Assembly (NCBI RefSeq): GCF_045788535.1 | Contig: NZ_CP074074.1 | Span: 2,976,001 to 3,040,000, forward strand | DNA from: Allotamlana fucoidanivorans | Lineage (GTDB): Bacteria; Bacteroidota; Bacteroidia; Flavobacteriales; Flavobacteriaceae | Length of the DNA: 64,000 nucleotides | Direction of reading: 5' to 3' | Part shown: positions 1-8,667 of the stretch, in pieces | Layout: each line of letters opens with the position of its first letter | Position numbering within the stretch: position 1 is the stretch's first letter | Made by a program: the position numbers and the translations under genes | Notes under the pieces: generated by a model | What the model was told of the DNA's origin: nothing | Database searches by the model: none | Seen by the model: only the letters and a program-made list of their open reading frames with translations

Positions 1-2
1 TT

Positions 3-2894
3 AGGTATTATCATTCTATGAATGCAATGTACCAATTTAGATCGTGGTCTGGAGCTACAACACCTAATAACGGAAAGGGATTTAGAATAAGAGTACAAGG
101 TCCTTGGCATATTATAGGAAGAACAGATAGTAACCAGTTAAATAATTTTGCACCAAGTGTTTGGCCAACCTTCCTTGATAGAATAGAAGAAGGTATGTCT
201 AAGTGGGTTTTAAATGCGCAACTAAGACAGTTTTTAACAGAGGTTAGAAAACCTGAAAATAACCTAGAAAACTGGAATAGATTGCCTAATGGAGGTAGTA
301 ATGAATTGGATTACGAAAGTAAAAAAACAGAAGACTTACAGGATATGACTTATTTTGTTGGTCTTGATTATCATGCAGATAAATTTTATTACCTATTTCC
401 AGAATTTGCAAAATTAGGCGTTGATTGTCAAATTTTAGAAGAGATGATTGATTGGTGTTCTGAAGCTTGGCCTAATATAGATTGGGAGAGATTTAGGTCT
501 ACGGGACAACTGCAACTAGATTTTATAACAAACCAAAGCGAAGATTGTTCTTTAAATGCAACAAAAATAATTGCTCAAACCGCCAATGAAGGTGATTTTC
601 CAGTTTTTGAATGGTGGATTGATGAGAGTAAGGTTATAAATAACTCAAGTGAGCTAGATATTACAGAGGTAAGGCCAGGGGCAAAAATTAAATGCCGAGT
701 AACAAGTAGTAAATCCTGTATTTCAAATAGTTGGATTGAAAAAGAAATGGTGTTGGCTTCTAAAGATTATAGCATCTCAGTAAGTAAAAATGATGCAGAG
801 TGGCAACCATTAAAGAATGCCATTGCATGTATTGGCGATGAATTGAATTTAAAAATAACACCAGAGTTGCAAAACCCTATTTTTTGGTTGGATGCTTCAG
901 ATGTTAGAAATGATGGGACAAAACCTGAAGAAGGAGAGCTTATTGCTGTTTGGAAAAATAAGTCTGCTAGTGGTTATTCAATGCCATATCAATCAAACTA
1001 TAATTTAAGACCAACATATAGTAATAATGGCATGAATGGGAAGCCCGCTATTATGTTTGGTATGAATGATTCAGATGGGCTCCCATTGTTTTTAACCAAT
1101 AATGATGATGTTTTGGATGGCGATTGGAGTATGGTTGTTACAGGGAAGTATTATGTAACGAGTCATGGCGATTGGAATGCGCTTTTAGGTAATGAAGATG
1201 AAAATACTGGTTTTGCGTTTTACATAGATAGACGAGGAAATGGAGGAAGAATTAGAACTAAAATAAATGGTAGTCAGGAGCATGGGAGAGTGTATGAAGA
1301 TGGAAGTGCCTTTGCCACAATTATAAGTAAACAGGGCGGGAAAATAAAAGTTTATATTAATGGTAGATTAGAAGAAGAAGTAGAAGCAACTTCAAGTGCT
1401 ATTACTAATCTTAGAACTTTTTATTTAGGACAAAGAGATGGTGGTAATGCCGGTGGAAGCTGGTACCATAGAGGCCCAATTTCTGAAGTTTTATTTTACG
1501 ATTATGTATTATCAAATAAACAAAGGCATTATTTAGAGGGATATGTAATGCATAAATGGGATTTGGTTCAAGAAATGCCATTAGACCATGTGTATAAAGA
1601 AAACTCTCCTCTGTATCTTAATTTAAATACACCAAAAGGAGAAGAATTAGTTTTTGATTTAAAAAATCAAGAGCATCGTGTAGTGATTTCTGATGCCTCA
1701 GACTTTGGAGAATATGCTTTTAAAAGACCAAGTTGTTCAGATATTAATGCTGTGTTTAATGTAAAGGATATGGAACAGCTAAATGATGATGTCATTAAAT
1801 ATAGTGTTAATAATAAAAAGTTTAAAATCGGTGCATCAACCTTAATAAAAGAAGGTAGTTTTCTAGAACTAGATGTTAATTATGAGATTAATGGGGGGTA
1901 TCAATGGGAGACACCCACAGGAGAACTGTTACAATTAAATACAAGCCCAGCTCCAATATTAATTTCCTTAGGTAATAATGCTGATATCTGGAAGCTGCAT
2001 TTAAAACAAAATACAGAAGTCTGTATTTCAGATGATATAGTTTATGAATTTACAATATTGGTAGAAGATTTACCTCATGGAGAGAGGGATGATGATAATG
2101 ATGGTGTTAAAAATGACTTAGATAAATGTCCTGAAACGCTTCCCGGAACTATTGTTGATGCTAGAGGATGTTTGATGATTAATACTAATAATTTCACTGT
2201 TGAATCTATTGGAGAATCATGTGTTGGTAAAAATAATGGCAGAATTGCTATCAATGCCATGCAGCCATTAAGCTATGCCTTATCTCTTAATAATAGCGAA
2301 CCACAAGATTTCAATGAACCTCAATCCCATGTTGTTGAAGGATTAAATCCAGGCGTTTATTCGGTATGTATTTCAGTTGCAGAAGAACCATCATATCAGC
2401 AATGTTTTAATGTAGTTGTAGATGCTGCAGAAGAAATAACAGGTAAATCAGTTACCATTAAAAACGGCAGTGTAGTTACACAAAGTGTAGAAATAACATC
2501 AGGAACTGCTCCTTACACCATAGCCATAAATGGAGAAGCATTGTTGACTACCTATTCAAGCACTTTTGAAATAGATGTAGATCATGGTGACGAGGTAGCT
2601 ATTACAAGTCAATTGGATTGTGAGGGAAGTATTTTAAACACAGCTGATTTAACAAGCTATTTTTCAGTTTATCCTAACCCAACGCAAGACGTGTTGAATA
2701 TAGTTATTCCAAATATTGATTTAAAAGAAGTAAAAGTAGATGTATTCAATGCATTACAACAAAAAGTGGCTAGTGGTATATACAAAGTGTATTCAAACGG
2801 AATAAGAGTCTCTTTTAAAGATGTGCCTACAGGTATTTATTTTGTAAGATTAGATTTGAGAAAACCAATTAATTTAAAAGTGATTAAACAATGA
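3..2894 (+). CDS. Large T9SS-secreted surface protein, LamG-like domain, 5' truncated by window edge
   Basis: The frame is open to the left edge, so the true start lies outside the window and the first ATG at 18 is probably internal. The first 280 or so visible residues match no family I can name. Residues about 288-514 (counted from the ATG at 18) look like a LamG/concanavalin-type lectin fold, opening with FWLDASD and ending in a YVMHKW segment. Residues about 687-716 form a thrombospondin type-3 calcium motif rich in DDDNDG. About 724-875 is a cysteine-containing module shared with the minus-strand gene at 34809-37397. The last 80 residues are a type A T9SS sorting domain (YPNPT motif, ending in a basic KVIKQ), so the product should be exported by the T9SS to the cell surface. 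The stop overlaps the next gene's start by 4 bases (ATGA). Sugar genes follow, so a polysaccharide-binding or degrading role is plausible but unproven. Confidence 0.8.
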   Translation, partial: RYYHSMNAMYQFRSWSGATTPNNGKGFRIRVQGPWHIIGRTDSNQLNNFAPSVWPTFLDRIEEGMSKWVLNAQLRQFLTEVRKPENNLENWNRLPNGGSNELDYESKKTEDLQDMTYFVGLDYHADKFYYLFPEFAKLGVDCQILEEMIDWCSEAWPNIDWERFRSTGQLQLDFITNQSEDCSLNATKIIAQTANEGDFPVFEWWIDESKVINNSSELDITEVRPGAKIKCRVTSSKSCISNSWIEKEMVLASKDYSISVSKNDAEWQPLKNAIACIGDELNLKITPELQNPIFWLDASDVRNDGTKPEEGELIAVWKNKSASGYSMPYQSNYNLRPTYSNNGMNGKPAIMFGMNDSDGLPLFLTNNDDVLDGDWSMVVTGKYYVTSHGDWNALLGNEDENTGFAFYIDRRGNGGRIRTKINGSQEHGRVYEDGSAFATIISKQGGKIKVYINGRLEEEVEATSSAITNLRTFYLGQRDGGNAGGSWYHRGPISEVLFYDYVLSNKQRHYLEGYVMHKWDLVQEMPLDHVYKENSPLYLNLNTPKGEELVFDLKNQEHRVVISDASDFGEYAFKRPSCSDINAVFNVKDMEQLNDDVIKYSVNNKKFKIGASTLIKEGSFLELDVNYEINGGYQWETPTGELLQLNTSPAPILISLGNNADIWKLHLKQNTEVCISDDIVYEFTILVEDLPHGERDDDNDGVKNDLDKCPETLPGTIVDARGCLMINTNNFTVESIGESCVGKNNGRIAINAMQPLSYALSLNNSEPQDFNEPQSHVVEGLNPGVYSVCISVAEEPSYQQCFNVVVDAAEEITGKSVTIKNGSVVTQSVEITSGTAPYTIAINGEALLTTYSSTFEIDVDHGDEVAITSQLDCEGSILNTADLTSYFSVYPNPTQDVLNIVIPNIDLKEVKVDVFNALQQKVASGIYKVYSNGIRVSFKDVPTGIYFVRLDLRKPINLKVIKQ

Positions 2895-3583
2895 TGATGA
2901 GAAGAGTTTTGTTCATGGTTTTACTAGTTTTTTTATCGTGTAGTAAAGATGATTCAGCTATTGTGAATCCTAACCCTGAGAAGAATACCGCACCTGGAGT
3001 TCCTGAGCTAATTGCTCCGGCCAATAATTTAAATTGTACAGATAACATATTAGATTTTGAATGGAAAAGCTCAGTGGACAAACAAGGAGATAACATATCC
3101 TACTATATACAGATTGCTACTAATGACACTTTTTCTGAAAACATTCAGTCTTTAACAACTTTAAAAACTACTACAAGTTTTGAGGTGTTAAAAGGCGTTG
3201 TTTACTACTGGCGTGTTAGAGCTGTAGACTCCAAAAAGAAAGCAAGTGAATTTTCTTTAATAAGAAGATTTAATACTGAAGGAGATGGCTTGAGTAATCA
3301 TTTACCTTATTTACCAAGTTTAGTCGCTCCTAAATTAAATCAAAAAGTACTTGAGGGTTCAGTGATGCTTCAATGGCTTGCTGAAGATAAAGACAATGAT
3401 GTGTTAGTTTATGATGTTTATTTTGGTACAACAAGAACACCGGATTTAATTGCTGAAAATATTAATAAATCTTCTTATGAGGTAGCTTTAGATTTAGGAA
3501 ATACATATTATTGGAAAGTTGTAGTTAGAGATAGTTTTGGCGGGGAAACCTTAGGTCAACTATGGTCTTTTCAAACAGAATAG
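2891..3583 (+). CDS. Surface lipoprotein with two fibronectin type III domains
   Basis: This is a 230-residue protein with a short hydrophobic leader and a lipobox ending in FLSC. The mature start CSKDD is acidic, which resembles the lipoprotein export signal described for flavobacterial surface lipoproteins. Two FN3-like domains follow (about residues 37-130 and 138-230), each with the YYWRV/YYWKV strand and a final aromatic strand (FNTE, WSFQTE). The start overlaps the upstream T9SS cargo stop by 4 bases, so translation is probably coupled. The protein is clearly paralogous to the lipoprotein at 34097-34807, which has the same position behind a related cargo. I infer an accessory or anchoring role for the cargo. 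No enzymatic motif is visible. Three consecutive ATG codons (2891, 2894, 2897) make the exact start uncertain by two codons. Confidence 0.8.
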   Translation: MMMRRVLFMVLLVFLSCSKDDSAIVNPNPEKNTAPGVPELIAPANNLNCTDNILDFEWKSSVDKQGDNISYYIQIATNDTFSENIQSLTTLKTTTSFEVLKGVVYYWRVRAVDSKKKASEFSLIRRFNTEGDGLSNHLPYLPSLVAPKLNQKVLEGSVMLQWLAEDKDNDVLVYDVYFGTTRTPDLIAENINKSSYEVALDLGNTYYWKVVVRDSFGGETLGQLWSFQTE

Positions 3584-3738
3584 TATGTCAAACTATTTGT
3601 CATTTAGTTATTAAGATTTAAGTAGTGTGATTGCCTCTAGTTTTATTATAAATATCGTTAAAAGTTTTTTTAATACAATTAAATTACATTTTAAGGATAA
3701 ATTAATTGGTTATTATATTAAAATTAACACACCTAAGA

Positions 3739-3746
3739 TACATTTG
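3739..3746 (+). promoter_or_regulatory. Putative Bacteroidota -7 box upstream of the sugar transporter gene
   Basis: TACATTTG matches the flavobacterial -7 consensus TAnnTTTG and lies 32 bases before the MFS start codon in an AT-rich gap. No good -33 TTG was found at the usual spacing, so this is a partial match only. Confidence 0.35.
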
Positions 3747-3778
3747 ACAACCTAACAAATTAATCTAAATTTTATATT

Positions 3779-4930
3779 ATGACTTCAAAAATAAGCTGGA
3801 GTAAATTGCTTCCCGTATTCATGTCTTACATTGTAATGGGGTTTGTTGATATTGTAGGAGTATCAACAGGTTATATTCAGAAAGACTTTGATTTACCAGA
3901 TAATTTGGCACAATTAATACCTTCAATGGCATTCATTTGGTTTTTCTTGCTTTCTGTGCCCGTTGGTATATTTCAAGATAAGTGGGGAAAACGTAATATG
4001 CTTGTTTTGGGTATGGCATTATCTGGAGTTGGTATGCTAATTCCGTTTATAGGCTATTCTTTTTCAATCATGTTAGCAGCCTTTGTGTTTTTGGGTATAG
4101 GTAATACTATAGTGCAAGTGTCTGCAAATCCACTACTACAAGACGTCTCTCCTAGGGAGCGTTTTTCTAGTTTTATGAGTTTAACGCAATTTGTTAAGGC
4201 AATCGTGTCTTTATTAGGGCCTATCATTGCTGCAACTATGGCTACTCAGTTTGGTGATTGGAAATTGGTGTTTGCTGTTTATGCCGTAACATCTCTTTTG
4301 GCCGTAGTATGGTTGTATTTCACTCAAATAGAAGAAAGTGGAGCAGAAAAAGAACCAGCTACTTTTAAATCATGTTTTTCTTTATTAAAGAATAGTTTTA
4401 TTTTAATGATGGTTTTAGGTATATTCTTAACCGTTGGTGCAGATGTTGCTATGAATTCTAATATTCAAAATTATATGATGCATTTATTTAGTTGGAGTAT
4501 AGAAGAGGCTTCTTTAGGAATTAGTGTATATTTTGTAGCTTTAATGATAAGTCGTTTCTTAGGGGCTATCTTACTTAACTTTATCAAACCAAAATTATTT
4601 TTAATTATTACTACTACTATAGCATTATTGAGTGTTTTATTAATGTTTATGGCTCCAAGTCCAACGGTAGGCTTAGTAGCTATATTTTTAGTTGGATTTG
4701 GTTCAGGTAATTTATTTCCTTTAATATTCTCAATAGCTGTAGATAAAATGCCAGAACGCTCAAATGAAATTTCAGGTTTAATGATTATGGCAGTTTCAGG
4801 AGGAGCTTTTATTCCTCCAATTATGGGGGCTATTAGTGAATACTTTGGCTTTATGTCAAGTTTATCTGTATTAGTAATATGTATGGTTTACTTATTCATT
4901 TTATCAATTGCAAAAACAAAAAAAGCTTAA
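3779..4930 (+). CDS. MFS sugar transporter, FucP/NagP-like
   Basis: This 383-residue, very hydrophobic protein has about 12 predicted membrane segments and the MFS signature between segments 2 and 3 (FQDKWGKRNMLVLG). The segment GNTIVQVSANPLLQDVSP resembles the FHS (fucose/glucose/galactose:H+ symporter) branch. It would sit in the inner membrane and import a sugar released outside or in the periplasm. The next gene, a ROK-type sugar kinase, starts 6 bases after its stop, so the two form an import-and-phosphorylate operon. The substrate cannot be read from the sequence. Hexose or N-acetylhexosamine are both possible. Confidence 0.85.
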   Translation: MTSKISWSKLLPVFMSYIVMGFVDIVGVSTGYIQKDFDLPDNLAQLIPSMAFIWFFLLSVPVGIFQDKWGKRNMLVLGMALSGVGMLIPFIGYSFSIMLAAFVFLGIGNTIVQVSANPLLQDVSPRERFSSFMSLTQFVKAIVSLLGPIIAATMATQFGDWKLVFAVYAVTSLLAVVWLYFTQIEESGAEKEPATFKSCFSLLKNSFILMMVLGIFLTVGADVAMNSNIQNYMMHLFSWSIEEASLGISVYFVALMISRFLGAILLNFIKPKLFLIITTTIALLSVLLMFMAPSPTVGLVAIFLVGFGSGNLFPLIFSIAVDKMPERSNEISGLMIMAVSGGAFIPPIMGAISEYFGFMSSLSVLVICMVYLFILSIAKTKKA

Positions 4931-4936
4931 ATAATA

Positions 4937-6055
4937 ATGGCATATAATATTGAACAGGATGAGCGCATAGTTATGACGCTTGATGCTGGTGGAACTAACT
5001 TTGTCTTTTCTGCAATACAGGGAAAAAAACAGATTGTAGAGCCTATAAGGTTGTATCCTAATTCCGAGAATTTAACCAAATGTTTACAAACAGTAATATC
5101 TGGCTTTGAAATTGTAAAAAGTAAACTTCAAGAAGCCCCAGTAGCTATAAGTTTTGCATTTCCTGGTCCTGCAGATTATCCAAATGGTATTATAGGAGAT
5201 CTTCCAAATTTGCCTTCATTTAAAGGAGGTGTACCTTTAGGACCTATGCTAGAACATCATTTTGATATTCCTGTATATATTAATAATGATGGTAATTTAT
5301 TTGCATATGGAGAAGCTCTGTTTGGTTTTTTACCTGATATTAATAAAAGTTTGGAAGCTGTTGGAAGCCCAAAATGCTTTAAAAATCTTATAGGAGTTAC
5401 TTTAGGTACAGGGTTTGGTGTAGGTTTAGTTGCTGATAATAAATTAATTACTGGCGATAACTCGAATGGGGGTGAAGGCTGGTTGTTACGGGATATTCTT
5501 AATCCAGAAAGTAATGTAGAGGATCATGTAAGTAGAGAAGGGATAAGACGAAGTTTTGCAGAAAAAACAGGTTTAGATTTAGAAGAGGTTGGAACCCCTC
5601 AAGAGATTTATGATATTGCTACAGGCAAAATAGAGGGAAATAGAAATGCCTCTTTAGATGCGTTTCAAGATTTTGGGGCTGTGTTAGGAGAGGCCTTATC
5701 AAATATCATTACATTATTTGATGGAATTGTAGTTCTTGGAGGTGGTGTTTCTGGAGCTTTTGAATTATTTGCGCCAGCAATGTTTGAACAAATGGAATCT
5801 AGTTTTAAAACAGCAGATGGAGATTTTTTAGATAGGCTAGTACCAAAAGTGTTTAATTTAGAAGATGCAGTTGGAAGAACGAGATTACTGGAAGGAAAGC
5901 ATAAAGAATTAAAGATTCCTGGGACAGATAAAACAACTGTTTACGACCCTTTTTTAAGAACAGGTGTGGCTGTTTCTAAAAATAGTACGAGTAAAATTAT
6001 TGGATTAGGAGCCTATGCTTTTGCAATAAATAAACTAAATGATTTAACTATTTAA
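4937..6055 (+). CDS. ROK family sugar kinase-like protein
   Basis: This 372-residue protein has the ROK/actin-like ATPase fold. The phosphate-1 motif DAGGTN is near residue 16, a PGPADYPNG segment is near residue 77, INNDGN carries the likely catalytic Asp, GTGFGVG is the phosphate-2 loop, and VVLGGGVSGAF is the adenosine loop. The Cys-rich zinc motif (CxCGxxGC) usual in ROK glucokinases and repressors is absent; GGEGW occupies the neighbouring position. It has no N-terminal helix-turn-helix, so it is a kinase rather than a NagC-type repressor. It is longer than typical ROK kinases (about 300 residues). It follows the transporter directly and is closed by a strong terminator, so it is likely the cytoplasmic kinase for the imported sugar. 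The missing zinc site leaves the substrate, and possibly activity, open. Confidence 0.82.
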   Translation: MAYNIEQDERIVMTLDAGGTNFVFSAIQGKKQIVEPIRLYPNSENLTKCLQTVISGFEIVKSKLQEAPVAISFAFPGPADYPNGIIGDLPNLPSFKGGVPLGPMLEHHFDIPVYINNDGNLFAYGEALFGFLPDINKSLEAVGSPKCFKNLIGVTLGTGFGVGLVADNKLITGDNSNGGEGWLLRDILNPESNVEDHVSREGIRRSFAEKTGLDLEEVGTPQEIYDIATGKIEGNRNASLDAFQDFGAVLGEALSNIITLFDGIVVLGGGVSGAFELFAPAMFEQMESSFKTADGDFLDRLVPKVFNLEDAVGRTRLLEGKHKELKIPGTDKTTVYDPFLRTGVAVSKNSTSKIIGLGAYAFAINKLNDLTI

Positions 6056-6078
6056 ATAAAGATAGAACAGTTGTTTTA

Positions 6079-6117
6079 AAAAAAGCTAGATGAATTTCAT
6101 CTAGCTTTTTTATTTTT
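6079..6117 (+). terminator. Rho-independent terminator after the transporter-kinase operon
   Basis: The arms AGCTAGATG and CATCTAGCT are a perfect 9-bp stem around AATTT, flanked by an A run and followed by TTTTTTATTTTT. It lies 24 bases after the ROK gene stop. Confidence 0.9.
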
Positions 6118-6254
6118 AATTATCTCAAAAAGCTTTTTAATTAATAGAGATTTTGTTTAATCATAATAATCTCAAAAAAACTAATTTTTATTAATATTAA
6201 TTGTTTATTAATCGAATATTAATTTTTAATTATCTGGTTTTTAATGTGTTGAAA

Positions 6255-6262
6255 TACTTTTG
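6255..6262 (+). promoter_or_regulatory. Putative -7 box upstream of the T9SS protein gene
   Basis: TACTTTTG fits TAnnTTTG and lies 38 bases upstream of the ATG at 6300. No convincing -33 element was found. The gene is preceded by a terminator, so it needs its own promoter. Confidence 0.35.
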
Positions 6263-6299
6263 TTTCATAATTATTTAACTAATCTAAATTTTACAAATT

Positions 6300-7304
6300 A
6301 TGAAAAAACAAGTACTATTTTTAATGACGTTGGTTTTAAGTATATCAATGACTTTCGCTCAACATAATTGGACAAACGGATCAGGGAACAATAAGTTCGA
6401 GGATGATGGCAATTGGGATGTGGGCTATTACCCTCAGTTTGGAGTTGATGAAGCTATTTTTGATGGTAATACTTCAAATGCTGATTGCGTGGTAACACAA
6501 GCACATACTTTTGGCTTATTTACGGCAGGAGTGGGATCAGATTATGGGACAATTACTATTAAAAGTGGTGGGTCTATTGAAACCACTGACGGAAGATGGG
6601 CTGCAATTGGTTGGACTACACAGGCTAACCTAGTAGTGGAGCCAAACGCAACTTTTAAGACAAAATCTCACTTATGGTTAGCATTTAATCCTGGAGCCAA
6701 GAGTTACATTGATTGTTGGGGAACAATAGAGGTTGGAGAAATGTTTGGTGTTAATTTTGAAGGGTTAGCTGATGCTAATAGTGATTGTAGATTAACAGTT
6801 AGAAATGGCGGGTTACTAAAATTAGCCCAGCTCAAGGGAGATGATAATGATCCTGCTTCAACAAAGTCGTTTAATGGCGCTGTGTCAGATGACGCTCTTG
6901 AAGTTATGGGAGGCGGTAAAGTAACTATTGTTGGAGACTTGACTGCAGTTGTAAATGACTACGTAACAAAAAATAAAATTGTTGCTCCAGGCGGAAGTGT
7001 TGTAGTGGCATATGACGCTGTTGCTGATCTTACAGAAATAACAAGTACAGCAGCACCACTAAGTGTGAAAGACTTTAGTTCATTTGATTTTCAAGTTTAC
7101 CCAAACCCGTCATCAAACGTAATCTCAATTCAATCAAAATCGGCTGTTGCTAATATTAAACTTTATAACATGTTAGGACAACAAGTGTTAGAGCGTTTTG
7201 AAAGCGCTAGCATTAATGTCTCTAAATTGAACTCAGGGTATTATATTCTTAAGGCGCAGGATGAATCTGGTAATTTAGGTGTAAAAAAGGTATTAATTAA
7301 GTAA
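6300..7304 (+). CDS. Secreted protein with type A T9SS sorting domain
   Basis: This 334-residue protein begins with a clear signal peptide (MKKQVLFLM..., cleavage after TFAQ). Residues 21 to about 250 are rich in Gly, Asn and Asp with repeated short beta-strand patterns (GGSIETTDGRWAAIG, GGLLKLAQL, GGGKVTIVGDL). This resembles a solenoid or G8/autotransporter-like surface domain, but I recognise no catalytic motif. The C-terminal 75 residues form a type A sorting domain (FQVYPNPSSN, YNMLGQQV, LNSGYYILKA, KKVLIK). It is a single-gene unit with its own candidate promoter and a terminator. It may be a carbohydrate-binding or structural surface protein linked to the sugar genes on its left, by position only. 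Confidence 0.82.
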   Translation: MKKQVLFLMTLVLSISMTFAQHNWTNGSGNNKFEDDGNWDVGYYPQFGVDEAIFDGNTSNADCVVTQAHTFGLFTAGVGSDYGTITIKSGGSIETTDGRWAAIGWTTQANLVVEPNATFKTKSHLWLAFNPGAKSYIDCWGTIEVGEMFGVNFEGLADANSDCRLTVRNGGLLKLAQLKGDDNDPASTKSFNGAVSDDALEVMGGGKVTIVGDLTAVVNDYVTKNKIVAPGGSVVVAYDAVADLTEITSTAAPLSVKDFSSFDFQVYPNPSSNVISIQSKSAVANIKLYNMLGQQVLERFESASINVSKLNSGYYILKAQDESGNLGVKKVLIK

Positions 7305-7329
7305 AATTGTATCGAACATCCGTATTATA

Positions 7330-7366
7330 AAAAAGAGAGAATACATGTGTATTCTCTTTTTTTGTT
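7330..7366 (+). terminator. Terminator after the T9SS protein gene
   Basis: AGAGAATACA, a TG loop and TGTATTCTCT form a perfect 10-bp stem bordered by AAAA and TTTTTTT. It lies 26 bases after the stop codon. Confidence 0.9.
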
Positions 7367-7413
7367 TTTAACAGTGTTTTAATGGATTTAAGTTTGTCTA
7401 AACCGTAATCAAC

Positions 7414-8067
7414 ATGAAGATAATATTGATAATTTTGGTTTTGTTAGTTTTAATAAATGTTTTGATGCTAATCTTTAGTGTTAATAATGAGGGTAAATAA
7501 GGATTTACCTATAATAGAGAAAAGGAACAGTATTTTGGATTGTTACAGGCTGTTCCGGGAAGGGGGAGTAATCTTCTGGCCATTACAACGGATGGAAAGG
7601 TCTATTATATAACTATGCATATTTGGCTACAAAATTGGAACTGGTTTAGCTCCAATCAAGGCGTGGATGACTATGAAAATATGTTAAAGAAGGTAGATGA
7701 TTATTGGGAGGTACATGTTGCGGCCGCAGAAAAACTCAATAAACCAATTGTTTTGGAAGAATTTGGATTGGCCCGAGATAGTTTGAAATTTAATCCTAAA
7801 TACAGCGTAGACTTAAGAAATAAATTTTACGGTCATATTTTTCAAAAAGTACTTAATTCAATTAAAAAAAATGGAAGGGTATTAGGTTTAAATTTTTGGT
7901 CTTATTCTGGTGAAGGAATACCAAATAAACCAGGCTTTTATTGGACTAAAGGAGATCATATTACTGGTGATTCTCCACATGAAAAACAGGGTTGGTATAG
8001 TGTTTATAGCACAGATATTTCAACTTTAAAAATAATAGAAACATATAGCTGGATAGGGCGGTCATAG
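7414..8067 (+). pseudogene. Remnant of a secreted GH5-type beta-mannanase
   Basis: From the TTG at 7540, 175 codons encode the C-terminal part of a GH5-like mannan endo-1,4-beta-mannosidase: YYITMHIWLQNWNWF is the TIM-barrel strand with HIW, PIVLEEFGLARD carries the presumed nucleophile Glu, and LNFWSYSGEG is the following strand. The N-terminal barrel half, including the acid/base NE motif, is missing. A 28-codon stretch from 7414 encodes a hydrophobic leader that looks like a signal peptide, lies in exactly the same frame, and is separated by a single in-frame TAA at 7498-7500. The simplest reading is one mannanase gene that lost its middle and acquired a stop. The joining segment (about 7501-7600) is not recognisable with confidence. 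It borders insertion sequences. Confidence 0.65.
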
Positions 8068-8172
8068 TATACCACCCACAGCGGATAAAATTCAGCATAG
8101 CAATAATTAATAAGAATCCTTTTAATAGCTTAGACTGTAAAGAGTTTTTGTGTGGCTTAAAAAATTCCGTTT

Positions 8173-8559
8173 TCAGTGGTTCAGCATTTCCGTTTTTTGC
8201 ACTTCAATATCAGAATTACTCATACCCTTAGCATAAAGGCTGATAATGACGTTTTCTATGCCGTCAACCATGTTAGTGCGCTTAGGAACCAGCATAGGGT
8301 TAAAAGAAGCTTCTCGGTCTCTGGGAACTTTAATATTAGTCTCTCCTAAAGCTGTTTTTATCTTTTTAGATCCATAGCCGTTACGGGTATTGCTATTATC
8401 GGACTGCTGATGCTTCTCATAGTCTAAATGAGCGTCAAGTTCTCCTTCTAGCATCTTTTCAATACCTCGCTTTTGGATGGATTTTAGAAAGGAGGTTAGT
8501 TCGTCCCCTGTTTTGAACTGTTTTAAAAAATCGTCGTTTAGAAAATCTTCTTTCTTCAT
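8173..8559 (-). pseudogene. Truncated IS256 (mutator) family transposase
   Basis: Reading from the ATG at 8559 (MKKEDFLNDDF), the product matches the N-terminal 110-120 residues of IS256-family transposases: GELDAHLDYEKH, RNGYGSKKIKT, the VPRDREASFNP stretch and SLYAKGMSNSDIE. The family normally continues for about 280 more residues containing the DDE catalytic site. Here homology stops after DIE at about 8203 and the frame ends nine codons later at an unrelated junction. It cannot be active. An in-frame ATG at 8586 would add nine residues but is less likely as the start. Confidence 0.85.
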
Positions 8560-8647
8560 AAGTGTGTAAATTTTAAAATTAAACAAAAAAATATCGAGGG
8601 TTGCAACCCTCGATATTTAATCTTTACACAGTTTATGAGATACTGCC
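8203..8647 (-). mobile_element. Truncated IS256-family element, one end only
   Basis: The preserved end reads GGCAGTATCTCATAAACTGT on the minus strand (outermost base at 8647), followed by a palindromic hairpin and the transposase start, which is the usual layout of an IS256 left end. No matching inverted copy of this end is seen near 8100-8200, so the right part is lost. The IS3 element begins five bases beyond the outer end. Confidence 0.6.
8589..8618. terminator. Perfect 30-bp palindrome inside the IS256 end
   Basis: AAATATCGAGGGTTG followed directly by its exact reverse complement gives a 15-bp arm hairpin located between the element end and the transposase start. In IS elements such hairpins commonly block read-through transcription from outside. 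That role here is inferred from position. Confidence 0.55.
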
Positions 8648-8667
8648 TTTTTTGATCTCCTCCCAAA

